A stretch of 64,000 bases of DNA from Lithobates sylvaticus (GCA_028564925.1 CM053028.1:628735064-628799063); one strand, 5' to 3'; shown: positions 33,180 through 45,837, numbered from the stretch's first letter. Notes: generated by a model not told the origin, from the sequence alone. Numbers and translations: made by a program.

Positions 33180-36100
33180 GCACTGCATCCCAAAAGCACC
33201 CATAGGACTTGTACTGTGTTAGTGGCAGCAAACAGAGCTCCTATATTTTCTTCCCAGAAGCACCCATAGGACTTGTACTGTGTTAGTGGCATCACACAGA
33301 GTTCCTATATTGTCTTCCCAGAAGCACCCATAGGACTTGTACTGTGTTAGTGGCATCACACAGAGTTCCTATATTTTCTTCCCAGAAGCACCCATTGGAC
33401 TTGTAGTGTGTTAGTCCCATCACACAGAGTTCCTATATTTTCTTCCCAGAAGCACCCATAGGACTTGTAGTGTATTAGTCCCATCACACAGAGCTCCTAT
33501 ATTTTCTTCCCAGAAGCACCCATAGGACTTGTAGTGTGTTAGTGCCATCACACAGAGCTCCTATATTTTCTTCCCAGAAGCACCCATAGGACTTGTAGTG
33601 TGTTAGTCCCATCACACAGAGCTCCTATATCTTCTTCCCAGAAGCACCCATAGGACTTGTAGTGTGTTAGTGCCATCACACAGAGCTCCTATATTTTCTT
33701 CCCAGAAGCACCCATAGGACTTCTAGTGTGTTAGTGGCATCACACAGAGCTCCTATATTTTCTTTGCAGAAGCACCCATAGGACTTCTAGTGTGTTAGTG
33801 GCATCACACAGAACTCCTATATTTTCTTCCCAGAAGCACCCATAGGACTTCTAGTGTGTTAGTGGCATCACACAGAGCTCCTATATTTTTTTTCTCAGCA
33901 GCACCCACAGGACTCCTAGTGTGTTAGTGGCATCACAGAGAGCTCCTATATTTTCTTTCCAGAAGCACCCATAGGACTTCTAGAGTGTTAGTGGCATCAC
34001 ACAGAGCTCCTATATTTGCTTTGCAGAAGCACCCATAGGACTTCTAGTGTGTTAGTGGCATCACACAGAGCTCCTATATTTTCTTCTCAGCAGCACCCAC
34101 AGGACTCCTAGTGTGTTAGTGGCATCACAGAGAGCTCCTATATTTTCTTCCCAGAAGCACCCATAGGACTTCTAGTGTGTTAGTGGCATCACACAGAGCT
34201 CCTATATTTGCTTTGCAGAAGCACCCATAGGACTTCTAGTGTGTTAGTGGCATCACACAGAGCTCCTATATTTTCTTCTCAGCAGCACCCACAGGACTTC
34301 TAGTGTGTTAGTGGCATCACACAGAGCTCCTATATTTTCTTCCCAGAAGCACCCATAGGACTTCTAGTGTGTTAGTGGCATCACACAGAGCTCCTATATT
34401 TTCTTCCCAGAAGCACCCATAGGACTTCTAGTGTGTTAGTGGCATCACACAGAGCTCCTATATTTTCTTCTCAGCAGCACCCACAGGACTTCTAGTGTGT
34501 TAGTGGCATCACACAGAGCTCCTATATTTTCTTCCCAGAAGCAGCCATAGGACTTCTAGTGTGTTAGTGGCATCACACAGAGCTCCTATATTTTCTTTGC
34601 AGAAGCACCCATAGGACTTCTAGTGTGTTAGTGGCATCACACAGAGCTCCTATATTTTCTTCTCAGCAGCACCCACAGGACTTCTAGTGTGTTAGTGGCA
34701 TCACACAGAGCTCCTATATTTTCTTTGCAGAAGCACCCATAGGACTTCTAGTGTGTTAGTGGCATCACACAGAACTCCTATATTTTCTTCCCAGAAGCAC
34801 CCATAGGACTTCTAGTGTGTTAGTGGCATCACACAGAGCTCCTATATTTTTTTCTCAGCAGCACCCACAGGACTCCTAGTGTGTTAGTGGCATCACAGAG
34901 AGCTCCTATATTTTCTTCCCAGAAGCACCCATAGGACTTCTAGTGTGTTAGTGGCATCACACAGAGCTCCTATATTTGCTTTGCAGAAGCACCCATAGGA
35001 CTTCTAGTGTGTTAGTGGCATCACACAGAGCTCCTATATTTTCTTCTCAGCAGCACCCACAGGACTTCTAGTGTGTTAGTGGCATCACACAGAGCTCCTA
35101 TATTTTCTTCCCAGAAGCACCCATAGGACTTCTAGTGTGTTAGTGGCATCACACAGAGCTCCTATATTTTCTTTGCAGAAGCACCCATAGGACTTCTAGT
35201 GTGTTAGTGGCATCACACAGAGCTCCTATATTTTCTTCTCAGCAGCAGCACCCACAGGACTTCTAGTGTGTTAGTGGCATCACACAGAGCTCCTATATTT
35301 TCTTCCCAGAAGCACCCATAGGACTTCTAGTGTGTTAGTGGCATCACACAGAGCTCCTATATTTTCTTCTCAGCAGCACCCACAGGACTTCTAGTGTGTT
35401 AGTGGCATCACACAGAGCTCCTATATTTTCTTTGCAGAAGCACCCATAGGACTTCTAGTGTGTTAGTGGCATCACACAGAGCTCCTATATTTTCTTCTCA
35501 GCAGCACCCACAGGACTTCTAGTGTGTTAGTGGCATCACACAGAGCTCCTATATTTTCTTTGCAGAAGCACCCATAGGACTTCTAGTGTGTTAGTTGCAT
35601 CACACAGAGCTCCTATATGTTCTTCTCAGCAGCACCCACAGGACTCCTAGTGTGTTAGTGGCATCACACAGAGTTCCTATATTTTCTTCCCAGAAGCACC
35701 CATAGGACTTGTACTGTGTTAGTGGCATCACACAGAGTTCCTATATTTTCTTCCCAGAAGCACCCATAGGACTTGTAGTGTGTTAGTGCCATCACACAGA
35801 GCTCCTATATTTTCTTCTCAGCAGCACCCACAGGACTTCTAGTGTGTTAGTGGCATCACACAGAGCTCCTATATTTTCTTCCCAGAAGCACCCATAGGAC
35901 TTCTAGTGTGTTAGTGGCATCACACAGAGCTCCTATATTTTCTTCTCAGCAGCACCCACAGGACTCCTAGTGTGTTAGTGGCATCACACAGAGTTCCTAT
36001 ATTTTCTTCCCAGAATCACCCATAGGACTTGTACTGTGTTAGTGGCATTACACAGAGTTCCTATATTTTCTTTGCAGAAGCACCCATAGGACTTCTAGTG

Positions 36101-36600
36101 TGTTAGTGGCATCACACAGAGCTCCTATATTTTCTTCTCAGCAGCACCCACAGGACTTCTAGTGTGTTAGTGGCATCACACAGAGCTCCTATATTTTCTT
36201 CTCAGCAGCACCCACGGGACTTCTAGTGTGTTAGTGGCATCACACAGAGCTCCTATATTTTCTTTGCAGAAGCACCCATAGGACTTCTAGTGTGTTAGTT
36301 GCATCACACAGAGCTCCTATATTTTCTTCTCAGCAGCACCCACAGGACTTCTAGTGTGTTAGTGGCATCACACAGAGTTCCTATATTTTCTTCCCAGAAG
36401 CACCCATAGGACTTGTACTGTGTTAGTGGCATCACACAGAGTTCCTATATTTTCTTCCAGAAGCACCCATAGGACTTGTAGTGTGTTAGTGCCATCACAC
36501 AGAGCTCCTATATTTTTTTGCCAGAAGCACCCATAGGACTCCTAGTGTGTTAGTGGCATCACACAGAGCTCCTATATTTTCTTCTCAGCAGCACCCACAG
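33180..36600 (+). repeat. 5' tandem array, about 64-bp monomer, roughly 54 copies
   Basis: The monomer consists of TCACACAGAGCTCCTATATT, a TTCTTCCCAG-type stretch, GAAGCACCCATAGGACTTCT and AGTGTGTTAGTGGCA. Three subtypes alternate after TATATTTTC: TTCCCAGAAG, TTTGCAGAAG and TTCTCAGCAG. They often run in the same trimeric order, a higher-order pattern. Every monomer contains a pyrimidine tract plus CAG that looks like a 3' splice site. The last one (AG at 36587-36588) lies 26 bases before the transposase ATG. It has no coding capacity and is not a CRISPR array. Confidence 0.95.
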
Positions 36601-36614
36601 GACTACCGACTACA

Positions 36615-39600
36615 ATGGCTGGAAGACCGCCAAGGGGAGGCAGAGCGTGCAGAGCCAAGAACACAGGGCAGGCAGGCTCTGTTTCTAGTGGACGTGGCCG
36701 TGGACGTGGACGTGGTCGTGCATCATCAGCACGTGACCATGGGACACGCGCGTCTTTGTTTTCGGCAGCTGGACATGTGGAGCCGCATCATGCTGAAGGC
36801 TTGGTAGAATGGATGACCAAGCCCTCCTCATCCTCCTCATCCTCTCTCACCCAGGCTCAGGGTACTGGCAGAGCACCTGCCAATGCGTACTCAATGGCAT
36901 CATCAGCCACCCTTTCCCTAGACCCACCATGTCCTCCTGAGGAGTCCCCCAAACTCTTTGAGCACAGTGTTGGGTACATGCTCCAGGAGGATGCCCAATG
37001 ATTCGAAGGCTCGGATGATGATACCCAGCTTGAGGAAGTCAGTAGTGTGCGCGCAGAGAGAGGGGATGCTGAAGGACAGCAATCTGGCAGTACTGTTCCA
37101 CCAGCTGCAGGTTACTGCCAGGTTTGCTCTAGTGGTGAAGAGGGAGGGGATGATGAGGTCACTGACGCCACGTGGGTGCCTGGAGGGAGAGAAGATGAGG
37201 AGGAGGACGAGGAGGAGGAGGATGCGGCGTCACATGTCCAACGAGGCAGGATGCCCCCTGGAGGCCAGCTAGAGGCCAGCACAACAACTGTACAACACCG
37301 CAGAGCTCCGCCTGTGCAGGGCGCTGCCTCTGCACTTTATCAGAAAAGTTATTTGGTGTGGGCCTTTTTTGAGACGAGTGCATCAGATCGCACCACTGCT
37401 ATTTGCAATATTTGTCTCAAGCGTATCTCGCATGGCCAAAACATCAGCCGCTTGGGCACCACAAGCATGACCAGACATATGTCGACCTGCCATGCAGCTC
37501 GTTGGCAGGCACACATAAAAGACCCACACCAAAGAACTAAGCGGACCTCTCCTTGCTCCTCATCAGCTGGGATCTCCATCCCCACTACATCTTCAGTCCT
37601 CTCTGAAAGCTGCTGTGAGAGGACTGAAGGTGTAGAATTAGGTGTGTCACAACCAAGTACTTGCAGTACACCGACGTCCGATAGTAGCAGGCAAATTTTC
37701 CTGCCCCAGCTGCTGGACCGTCGAAAGAAGTACACTCCCAGCCATCCACATGCCCAGCGGTTGAATGCTAGCTTGGCTAAATTGCTAGCACTTCAACTGC
37801 TGCCTTTTCAGTTGGTAGACTCGGCCCCCTTCCATGAGTTTGTTCAATGTGCGGTTCCTCAGTGGCAGGTTCCCAAACGCCACTTTTTTCTCACGGAAGG
37901 CGATTCCGTCTCTCTACCGGCATGTGGAAGGCAATGTCCATGCCTCGCTGGACAGGGCGGTCAGCGGTAAGGTGCATATTACCGCTTACTCATGGTCCAG
38001 CAGGCATGGCAGGGACGTTACCTTTCTTTCACGGCCCATTGGGTCACTCTATTGGCAGCTGGGAGGGATGCCGGACAAGGTGCAGTAGTGTTGGAGGTTG
38101 TTCCGCCACCACGCCTCCAAAACGCTACTACTGCTACTGGTTGTGACACACCTCTCTCCTCCACCCCCTCCTCTTCTTCTTCCTCCAGTGCTCTGTCCTG
38201 GGAACCAGCGGTGCTCCGTAGGCGTACAAGGGGCTACGCAAGTGCGCAGGCAAAAAGATGCCATGCCGTGCTTGCGCTGGTGTGTTTGGGGGACAGGAGC
38301 CACACTGGGCCAGAGGTTCTGGCAGCTCTACAGGGGCAGGCCGAGAGGTGGTTGACGCCACGTCAGCTTAAGCCAGGAATGGTCGTTTCTGACAATGGCA
38401 CCAACCTCCTCTCCGCCCTGCGACAGGGGCAGCTCACCCATGTGCCCTGTATGGCTCACGTCCTCAACCTGGTGGTGCAGCGGTTCTTGGGCAGGTTCCC
38501 AGGCTTACAGGATGTTCTGAGGCAGGCCAGGAAAGTTTATTTGCAATTCCGCCGATCTTATAATGCCAGTGCTCGGCTGACTGAGCTGCAAAAGGAGCTG
38601 AACCTGCCCAAGAACCGCCTAATATGTGACATGCCCACCAGGTGGAACTCAACGTTGGCCATGCTGCAGCGACTGCACACGCAGCAGAGGGCCATCAATG
38701 AGTACCTTTGCGACTACGGCACCAGGACAGGGTCAGGAGAGCTTGTTTTTTTTTTCCCCACGTCAGTGGAGCATGATCAGGGATGCATGCACTGTCCTCT
38801 CACCATTTGAGGAGGCCACGAGGATGGTGAGCAGTGACAGTGCATGCATCAGTGACACTGTACCTCTTGTCCACCTGTTGGAGCATACGCTGCGTGGGAT
38901 AATGGACAGGGCACTTGAGGCAGAACAGAGGCAGGAAGAGGAGGACTTCCTTGCCTCTCAAGGCCCCCTTTATCCGGACAGTGTTCCTTCTGTCCCACCC
39001 ATCACACAGGAAGAGGTTGAGGATGAGGAGGAGGAGGAGGAGGATTGTGTGAGCATGGAGGTGGAGCCTGGCACTCAGCATCAGCAGCAGCAGTCTTTTA
39101 GGGATGATGTACAGTCCCAACAAACCAGTGGACTTGTACGTGGCTGGGAGGAGGTGGCTGGCGATCATGTCATCCTCAGTGACCCAGAAGACTCCGGACC
39201 GAATGCCTCAGCTAACCTACGCTGCATGGCCTCCCTGATCCTGCAAAGCCTGCGGAAGGATCCTCGTGTTCTTCGGATCAAGGAGAGGGACCATTACTGG
39301 CTGGCCACTCTCCTTGATCCACTGTACAAGGGTAAGGTTGCGGACCTTATCTTGCCGTCGCAGAGGGAGCAGAGGATGAGACATCTCAGGGAGGCCTTGC
39401 AGAAAGGTCTGTGCAACGCGTTCCCAGAAACTGGGAGGTTACAAACTCCTGGTCCTGGGCGACGAGTTGCTGAGGCTTCGGTCAGTAGCAGAAGGAGCGG
39501 TGGGGAAGGTGGACGTCTGACCGATGCGTTCAGACAATTTTTTAGTCCGCAGCCCCAAGGTATGATTGGTTCCAGCAACCATCGCCAGCGTCTGATATAC

Positions 39601-39903
39601 ATGGTGCAGGAATACCTTGGGGCAAGGTCAGACTTGGACACCTTTCCCACCGAAAATCCTCTGGCTTACTGGGTCCTGAGGATGGATCACTGGCCAGAGC
39701 TTGCACAGTATGCAATTGAGCTACTGGCCTGTCCTGCCTCCAGCGTTCTTTCCGAACGCACATTCAGTGCTGCTGGAGGATTTGTCACCGATCATAGGGT
39801 GCGCCTGTCCACCGACTCGGTTGATCGACTGACCTTCATCAAAATGAATCAGTCTTGGATCACCACCAGCTACCAGGCACCTGAAGCGGATATAACGGAA
39901 TAA
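36615..39903 (+). pseudogene. BED-finger hAT transposase (copy B), broken
   Basis: From the ATG: a basic, RG-rich N-terminus (MAGRPPRGGRACRAKNTGQA); an acidic linker; then a BED-type zinc finger at about 37335-37500 with CNIC and a distal RHMSTCH pair. The catalytic and dimerisation regions follow as in copy A, ending SERTFSAAGGFV and TSYQAPEADITE. Disabling changes: TGA in place of CGA at 36999-37001, a frameshift near 37890 (extra T in the CTTTTTTCTC run), further frame changes near 38010 (a missing base) and near 38745-38755 (T run). The acidic run is shorter than in copy A. It cannot encode a full transposase, but could be mobilised by one from copy A. Confidence 0.92.
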
Positions 39904-40004
39904 TTTATAATGTCACATCCCTTCAAGACTGCCTATGCTGATGCTGAGTGACTGTCCTGTTATGTTCACTGACTATCCTCTTCCTCCTCCTCAATGATCC
40001 ATGC

Positions 40005-41205
40005 CACCACACCAGTGCCTAAGGCACAATTTTTCAGCCCCTGTATAACAGGGGCGTGTACTTACAATTTTTTTAAAAAAAATGCTTTGCAACAGGTGTG
40101 ACTGCTGTGCTCCAAGTACAGTATCTGTGAGGGGTTGCAGTGTTGTGGCACCAGCACCAGTGCCTAAGGCACAATTTTTCAGCCCCTGTTGGGGCGTGTA
40201 ATTACGATTTTTAGGCAATGCTTTGCAACAGGTCTCATTGCTGTGCTAAGAGTACAGTATCTGTGAGGGGTTGCAGTGTTGTGGCACCAGCACCAATGCC
40301 TAAGGCACAATTTTTCAGCCCCTGTTTAACAGGGGCGTGTAATTACAATTTTTTAAAAAATGCTTCGCAACAGGTGTGACTGCTGTGCTCCAAGTACAGT
40401 ATCTGTGAGGGGTTGCAGTGTTGTGGCACCAGCACCAGTGCCTAAGGCACAATTTTTCAGCCCCTGTTGGGGCGTGTAATTACAATTTTTAGGCAATGCT
40501 TTGCAACATGTCTCATTGCTGTGCTAAGAGTACAGTGTCTGTGAGGGGTTGCAGTGTTGTGGCACCAGCACCAATGCCTAAGGCACAATTTTTCAGCCCC
40601 TGTTTAACAGGGGCATGTAATTACAAATCTTGATCTAATAGTTCACAGCAGGGCCCATTCCTGCGCCCACCAAGAGTAACTATGAGGGCCTACAGTCTTG
40701 TGGCAACACCGTCCACCACCACCGCCAAAGGCCCAATTTTTTTGCCCTGTTCAACAGGTGCATGCACTTACAAATCTTGATCTAATAACTCACAGCAGGG
40801 CCCATTCCTGCGCCCACCAAGAGTAACTGTGAGGGCTTACAGTCTTGTGGCAACACCGTCCACCACCACCACCACCACCACCACCACCACCACCAAAGGC
40901 CCAATTTTTCTGCCCTGTTCAACAGGTGCATGCAATTACAAATCTTGATCTAATAACTCACAGCAGGGCCCATTCCTGCGCCCACCAAGAGTAACTGTGA
41001 GAGCTTACAGTCTTGTGGCAACACCGTCCACCACCACCACCACCACCACCAAAGGCCCAATTTTTCTGCCCGGTTCAACAGGTGCATGCAAGTACAAATC
41101 TTGATCTATTAACTCACAGCAGGGCCCATTCCTGTGCCCACCAGTCTTGTGGCTACACCAACATCTAATAGGGCAAATTTCTGCAGAGTATATACGGCAG
41201 GCCCC
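40005..41205 (+). repeat. hAT B 3' tandem array
   Basis: About five 'gtgcctaaggcacaattttt' monomers (40015, 40158, 40297, 40437, 40576) of alternating length, because some lack the TTTAACAG hairpin loop. Diverged ~150-bp monomers with (CCA)n expansions at 40859-40893 and 41025-41050 follow. It is homologous to the array at 2251-3712 but with different copy number and subtypes. Confidence 0.9.
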
Positions 41206-42216
41206 TACTTTCAAACACCCAACTTACAAACGACTCCTACTTGCAAACGGAAAGAGAAAACAGGAAGTGAGAGGAAAAATCTACCCCTAGGAAGGGAAAT
41301 TCTATCCTGTTAGATTTAATTTGGGAAAAAGGTATCTCTCTCTACTGATACTTTATCACCAATCCTTGTTTCAATTAAAACCCCACTTTTCCAAAAACAT
41401 TTGTCATTGGGACGGAAAGTGAGGTGACATGTTCTGAACAGATGTGCAAAGACAGCAAATGTTACAGGGGTGATAACCCCTCCCTATGTTCTCCAAAAAG
41501 CTTAAAAATAGATTTTTTTGGGATGGAGCTACACTTCATAATGTACCTGTTCAGATTCTACTTAAGAACAAACCTACAGTCCGTGTCTTGTTTGCACCAC
41601 CTATATACTGCTGTTCAGAGTATATAGGGTTGTAGGTATAGGGTTTTATTTTGGGTGCGGGGTCCCCCTTAATATCCATACAAGACCCAAAGGGGCTGGG
41701 GTGGGGGGGGGGGGTGGGGGTATGGGGTAGCCATGCCATTTTTCTCAAGGATTTTCAGCCATATGGCGGCCAGGACAAGACATGCCATTAAAGCCGCAAG
41801 TGGTTTTAAATGGCTTTTTTTTTCCTTTACAAATGTCATTTTGTGCAAGGACAGTTCTAAACACGGGAAACACATGCCATTTCACAGGCATACTTTAGAC
41901 ACCCTCCAGGTACCATATTTAAAGGAAAATTTCACTTTTTTTTTTTTTCACTTTATGCATCATTAAAATGACTGCTCCCGAAAAAACGTTAGTTTTTAAA
42001 AGTTCTTTTTGCATTGATATATGTCCCCTGGGGCAGGACCCGGGTCCCCAAACCTGTTTTATGACATTAACATGCATATTGGCCGTTGTAATTAGCACTT
42101 TTGATTTCAAACGTTCGCGTCCATTATAACGTATAGGGTTCGAAAATTCGCGCAAACTTTCGGTCCGTTCGAAGGTTCTGGTTCGAACCGAACCCGGGGT
42201 GTTCGGCTCATCACTA
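41206..42216 (+). other. hAT B 3' subterminal region
   Basis: Aligns with copy A 3713-4520. It carries an extra block absent from copy A (about 41577-41790, 'gttgtaggtatagggtttta') which is also present in the fragment at 45171. The G run at 41702-41714 is simple sequence. It ends in the right inverted terminus. Confidence 0.8.
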
Positions 42217-42224
42217 ATCAAGAA
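42217..42224. repeat. hAT B target-site duplication, right copy
   Basis: ATCAAGAA, identical to 32595-32602. Confidence 0.97.
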
Positions 42225-42888
42225 CCCCCAGCACTGACTGCTTAGGAAACATGGTGCTCCAACATAAAGGATCAGAAGGGGGGTATCTCCGTTATCTACA
42301 ATTCTCTAGCCAGAACCTCAATCAAACCGCTTTATGTCCGACTTTGGGAACAAGATCTGGCGGATGAGTGGGACTTGAATAAATGGTATCTGAACATTTC
42401 TCTTATGGAAGCTAGCATTAAAATCATAACTCGTTGGTATCGTGTTCCTGCCACCCTGGCAAAAATTTTCCCAGATTCCTCCCCTCTGTGCTTCAGGGGA
42501 TGTGGCCACATCGGCTCTCTACTCCATATATGGTGGACATGCCCTCGGCTTAGGAACTTTTGGAACAGCTTTTTCCACTTATTGCGGAAGATTACTGGCA
42601 TAGCCGTTCCACAGGTTCCGGAAATAGCGCTTCTCAATGTCCAAGTAGAGAAAATTTCCAAACATACACAATCTTTGATCTTCTATATGCTCTTAGGAGC
42701 CAGAATCACTATTGCCAAAAACTGGAAGAGCCACACAGTTCCACTAGCTGGAATGAAACGCAAAATCTCCTGGATCATGGCCCAGGAGAAGATTGTCAGC
42801 AAGCTACTTGACAAAACCCACAAATTCAACTTAATTTGGGAACCCTGGGCAAAATACATAGGTCTTCCACTAATTCCAGGAGCATAGT
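42225..42888 (+). pseudogene. LINE ORF2, right piece (C-terminus) after hAT B
   Basis: Continuation of the LINE at 30302-32602. The C-terminal region has KIITRWYRVPATLAKIFP, the Cys-His knuckle CFRGCGHIGSLLHIWWTCP and ARITIAKNWKSHTVPLAG, and ends NLIWEPWAKYIGLPLIPGA. The first 150 bases contain extra frame changes. The C-terminal 170 residues (from 42375) are open. Confidence 0.92.
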
Positions 42889-43662
42889 CGACCCCGATTA
42901 CCTTCTCTCCCTCTAGGTGACCTTCTTCCCCTCTTTTCTTCTAGCCCCTTTTCTATCTTGCTGACACTTCACCAGCTTTACTAAATCTTCTATTCTCGCT
43001 GCTCCCGTCTCCTTTTTCTTTCTTCGTATGGAGACAAAACTTCTCTCTAGTCTGATTCCCTTACAAGCGGAACTCAGCCATCGACATTAATCTATCATCT
43101 CACCCGGTATAGTTCAGGCCATACAGTAAGGCAATCGTGTTCTGCTGCATGATAACATACAGCCCTGTATGCTTGAGCCCCTGACCTCGATACTCAACGT
43201 ATCACTGACATTGTAATATTACTGGCAGTCCAGTGTAATCACACTTCTTCCTCCCGACCGGCCACGTAATTTTCAGGGAGAGATTGTCCTGGTCCGTCTT
43301 CTCCACAGTGTTCCCCTTGGGGTGGAGAAATGGCCCAACACAAGCAATCTTTCTCTCAAGTTTATCACAGGTTACAATATGGGTTGATGGGACTGTGCCA
43401 CACTCATTGTATGCTAGGACATTCTGACTAGATGTACTTGTCTTCCTGGTCTCCTTTTATTCCTGAACTTTACCCAACCTAGGGCAGGGTTACTTTACAC
43501 TGGCTTTAACTAGCAGTCAGTCTTAGTTGTTTTTGTTACTATACACAAATGTATATTATGTTCTATCAATTGTACTGCCTCACCAGAAATTGTTATTACC
43601 ATGTATCTTTGTATGATATAAACTCAATAAAAATATTGAAAAGGAAAAAAAAAAAAAAAGAA
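42889..43662 (+). other. 3' UTR and poly-A tail of the split LINE
   Basis: Non-coding 3' end of the LINE whose ORF2 lies at 30302-32602 and 42225-42888. It ends 'ataaactcaataaaaatatt' and an A run (43646-43660). Confidence 0.8.
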
Positions 43663-45097
43663 AAGTATCCACATAATATGCGACATGTGGTATTGCATAT
43701 CTTTTTAGCAGCCAGATCCCTGATACTTCGACACTGGAAGGTCACACCCACTATTAATGTTACGGAGGTAACAAGAGTAGTACAACAAAACTACTCGTTT
43801 GAAAGATTCTTAGCAATTAACTCGCTTAAATGTCATAGATTTGACAAATTGTGGGAAATATGGACCAATACCTACAACAATGTATAATTATATCTAGATA
43901 TGTATAATTGGATGAAAGTTTTTGCTGTATAAAAGAAATAAAAAAAATAATCTATAACTATTATTTTATTTTATTTTTGCTGATTTTCTGTATGGATGAA
44001 AGAGATCTGCTGAATTCCTCCCTACCTTCGCAATGTTTTCCCACACTCTAACTTTTCGCTCATCCTACCAGAAAAATACATTTCCTGATCCCGCCATAAA
44101 TCCTCTCCCCTGGGCTGATCGGCATGTCTACAGGACCCTATCGATTAAAACATTACTGTCCATGGATTATGGAAAGACTCCTACCGTGTTTTTGTTCAAA
44201 AAACCGCAGGGCAAAGCATCTCTTTGTTTTAGAATTGTTGAAGTTTTGTTTATGACGGCCACCTACCACTGATCTGCCTCCAACCGCATCCCATGTTATA
44301 AATTTGTACCTACAATATCAAACACCTCTTATCAAGGCAACCTTATGATCACGTTAGCAAATATCACACCATAACTGGGTAGCCTCTCACCAGAAATTAT
44401 TTGTCATCTCTTAAAGTCACTATGGCACACTGCAGGGGGGGGGGTTTTTTTGTTTATATTTTTTTTTTATTTTTTAATTATTTTTTTTTTTTTTTATTGT
44501 TTTTTTTATTTTTTTTTTTTTTTTTAATTATTTTTTTTATAATTCCTCAACTTATACATTCACACAGTGTGTGACGCGGGGACTTCCGATTCATAACTTT
44601 TACTTCACATTTCGTCCGAGTAGAGCTAACACTCCGCAAAAAAGGGGAGGGGCACTGTCTCCGCTCTGTAATAAATTCACTCTCTACAGTTAGAATTGCT
44701 CCTCACTGTCTACAAATATTTTTTTATGTTTTTTTTATTTTTTTCTTCTTTTTAAGGGTGACTTTCCCTCTAATCGATTCTCCCGACGTAAAACATTCCC
44801 CCCTGCAAAAAACCCTACTACCCTAAAAATGGAACAGGCACTTCGCATGCAGTTATTCTCCCTCGCAAGTTACCAAGTGGCCTCAACAACTGAAATAGGG
44901 CAATATTACTCTCTCTATACTTAGTCTAAAAAAAAAATTGCTTTAATAAGAAACCCATTAGAATCATCAACGTGGTCATGTGCTTCTCCTTCTAGTTCCT
45001 AACTATTATTTTATTTTATTTTTTGATTTTCTATATGATTTTCTGTATTGTTATTACCTTGTATACTGTTGAAAATACCAATAAAAACCTTACAGTG

Positions 45098-45118
<21 letters not shown>
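43663..45118 (+). mobile_element. Second LINE 3' fragment with long, partly duplicated 3' UTR
   Basis: 43665-43886 encodes an ORF2 C-terminus (HIFLAARSLILRHWKVTPT, HRFDKLWEIWTNTYNNV, stop). The rest is T-rich, low-complexity 3' sequence (T runs at 44443-44540) ending CAATAAAAACCTTACAGTG and a long A tail at about 45097-45125. A TAACTATTATTTTATTTTAT block at 43955 recurs at 44999, so about 1 kb may be duplicated or inserted. Confidence 0.7.
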
Positions 45119-45128
<10 letters not shown>

Positions 45129-45170
45129 ATGACCACTAACAGGAAAGTGAAAAAAAAAAAAAAAAAAAAT

Positions 45171-45837
45171 AATGTACCTGTTCAGATTCTACTTAAGAAC
45201 AAACCTACAGTCCCTCTCTTGTTTGCACCGCCTATATACTGCTGTTCAGAGTATATAGGGTTGTAGGTATAGGGTTTTATTTTGGGTGCGGGGGTCCCCC
45301 TTAATATCCATACAAGACCCAAAGGGGCTGGGGGAGGGGGGTGATGGGGTAGCCATGCCATTTTTCTCAAGGATTTTCAGCCATATGGCCAGGACAAGAC
45401 ATGACATTAAAGCCACAAGTGGTTTTACATGGCTTCTTTTTTTCCTTTACAAATGTCATTTTGTGCAGGGACAGTTCTAAACACGGGAAACACATGCCAC
45501 TTCACAGGCATACTTTAGACACCCCCCAGGTACCATATTTAAAGGAATTTTTTCACTTTTTTTTTTCACTTTATGCATCATTGAAATGACTGCTCCCGAA
45601 AAAACGTTAGTTTTTAAAAGTTCTTTTTGCATTGATATATGTCCCCTGGGGCAGGACCCGGGTCCCCAAACCTGTTTTTTATGACATTAACATGCATATT
45701 GGCCATTGTAATTAGCAATTTTGATTTCGAACGTTCGCGTCCATTGTAACGAATAGGGTTCGAAAATTCGCGCAAACTTTCGGTCCGTTCGAAGGTTCTG
45801 GTGCGAACCGAACCCGGGGGTGTTCGGCTCATCCCTA
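45171..45837 (+). mobile_element. hAT 3' end fragment
   Basis: Only the 3' subterminal region of the 9.6-kb hAT family, from 'taatgtacctgttcagattc' to the terminus TTCGGCTCATCCCTA at 45837. The left side is a poly-A stretch of LINE origin. It directly abuts minus-strand hAT coding DNA beginning ATGAGGAGCAAGG. Confidence 0.85.

Larger units (their letters stand above)
32603..42216 (+). mobile_element. Complete 9.6-kb hAT transposon, copy B
   Basis: The left end TAGGGATGGGCCCG and the right end (reversed) TAGTGATGAGCC form short inverted repeats. The exact 8-bp duplication ATCAAGAA flanks the element. Order: hairpin-rich 5' end (32613-32867), TATA-like promoter, about 54-fold 5' array (33180-36600), transposase gene (36615-39903), 3' array (40005-41200) and 3' subterminal region. 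It disrupts a LINE, whose reading continues on both sides. It is structurally complete, but the transposase has several disabling changes. Confidence 0.96.

Noticed and set aside
33180-36600. CRISPR-like regular array
   Set aside because: Monomers are directly head to tail without unique spacers, in a eukaryotic transposon. It is a satellite array.
44033-44272. 79-codon frame in the LINE 3' region
   Set aside because: No recognisable domain and surrounded by T-rich low-complexity sequence. Not supported as a gene.
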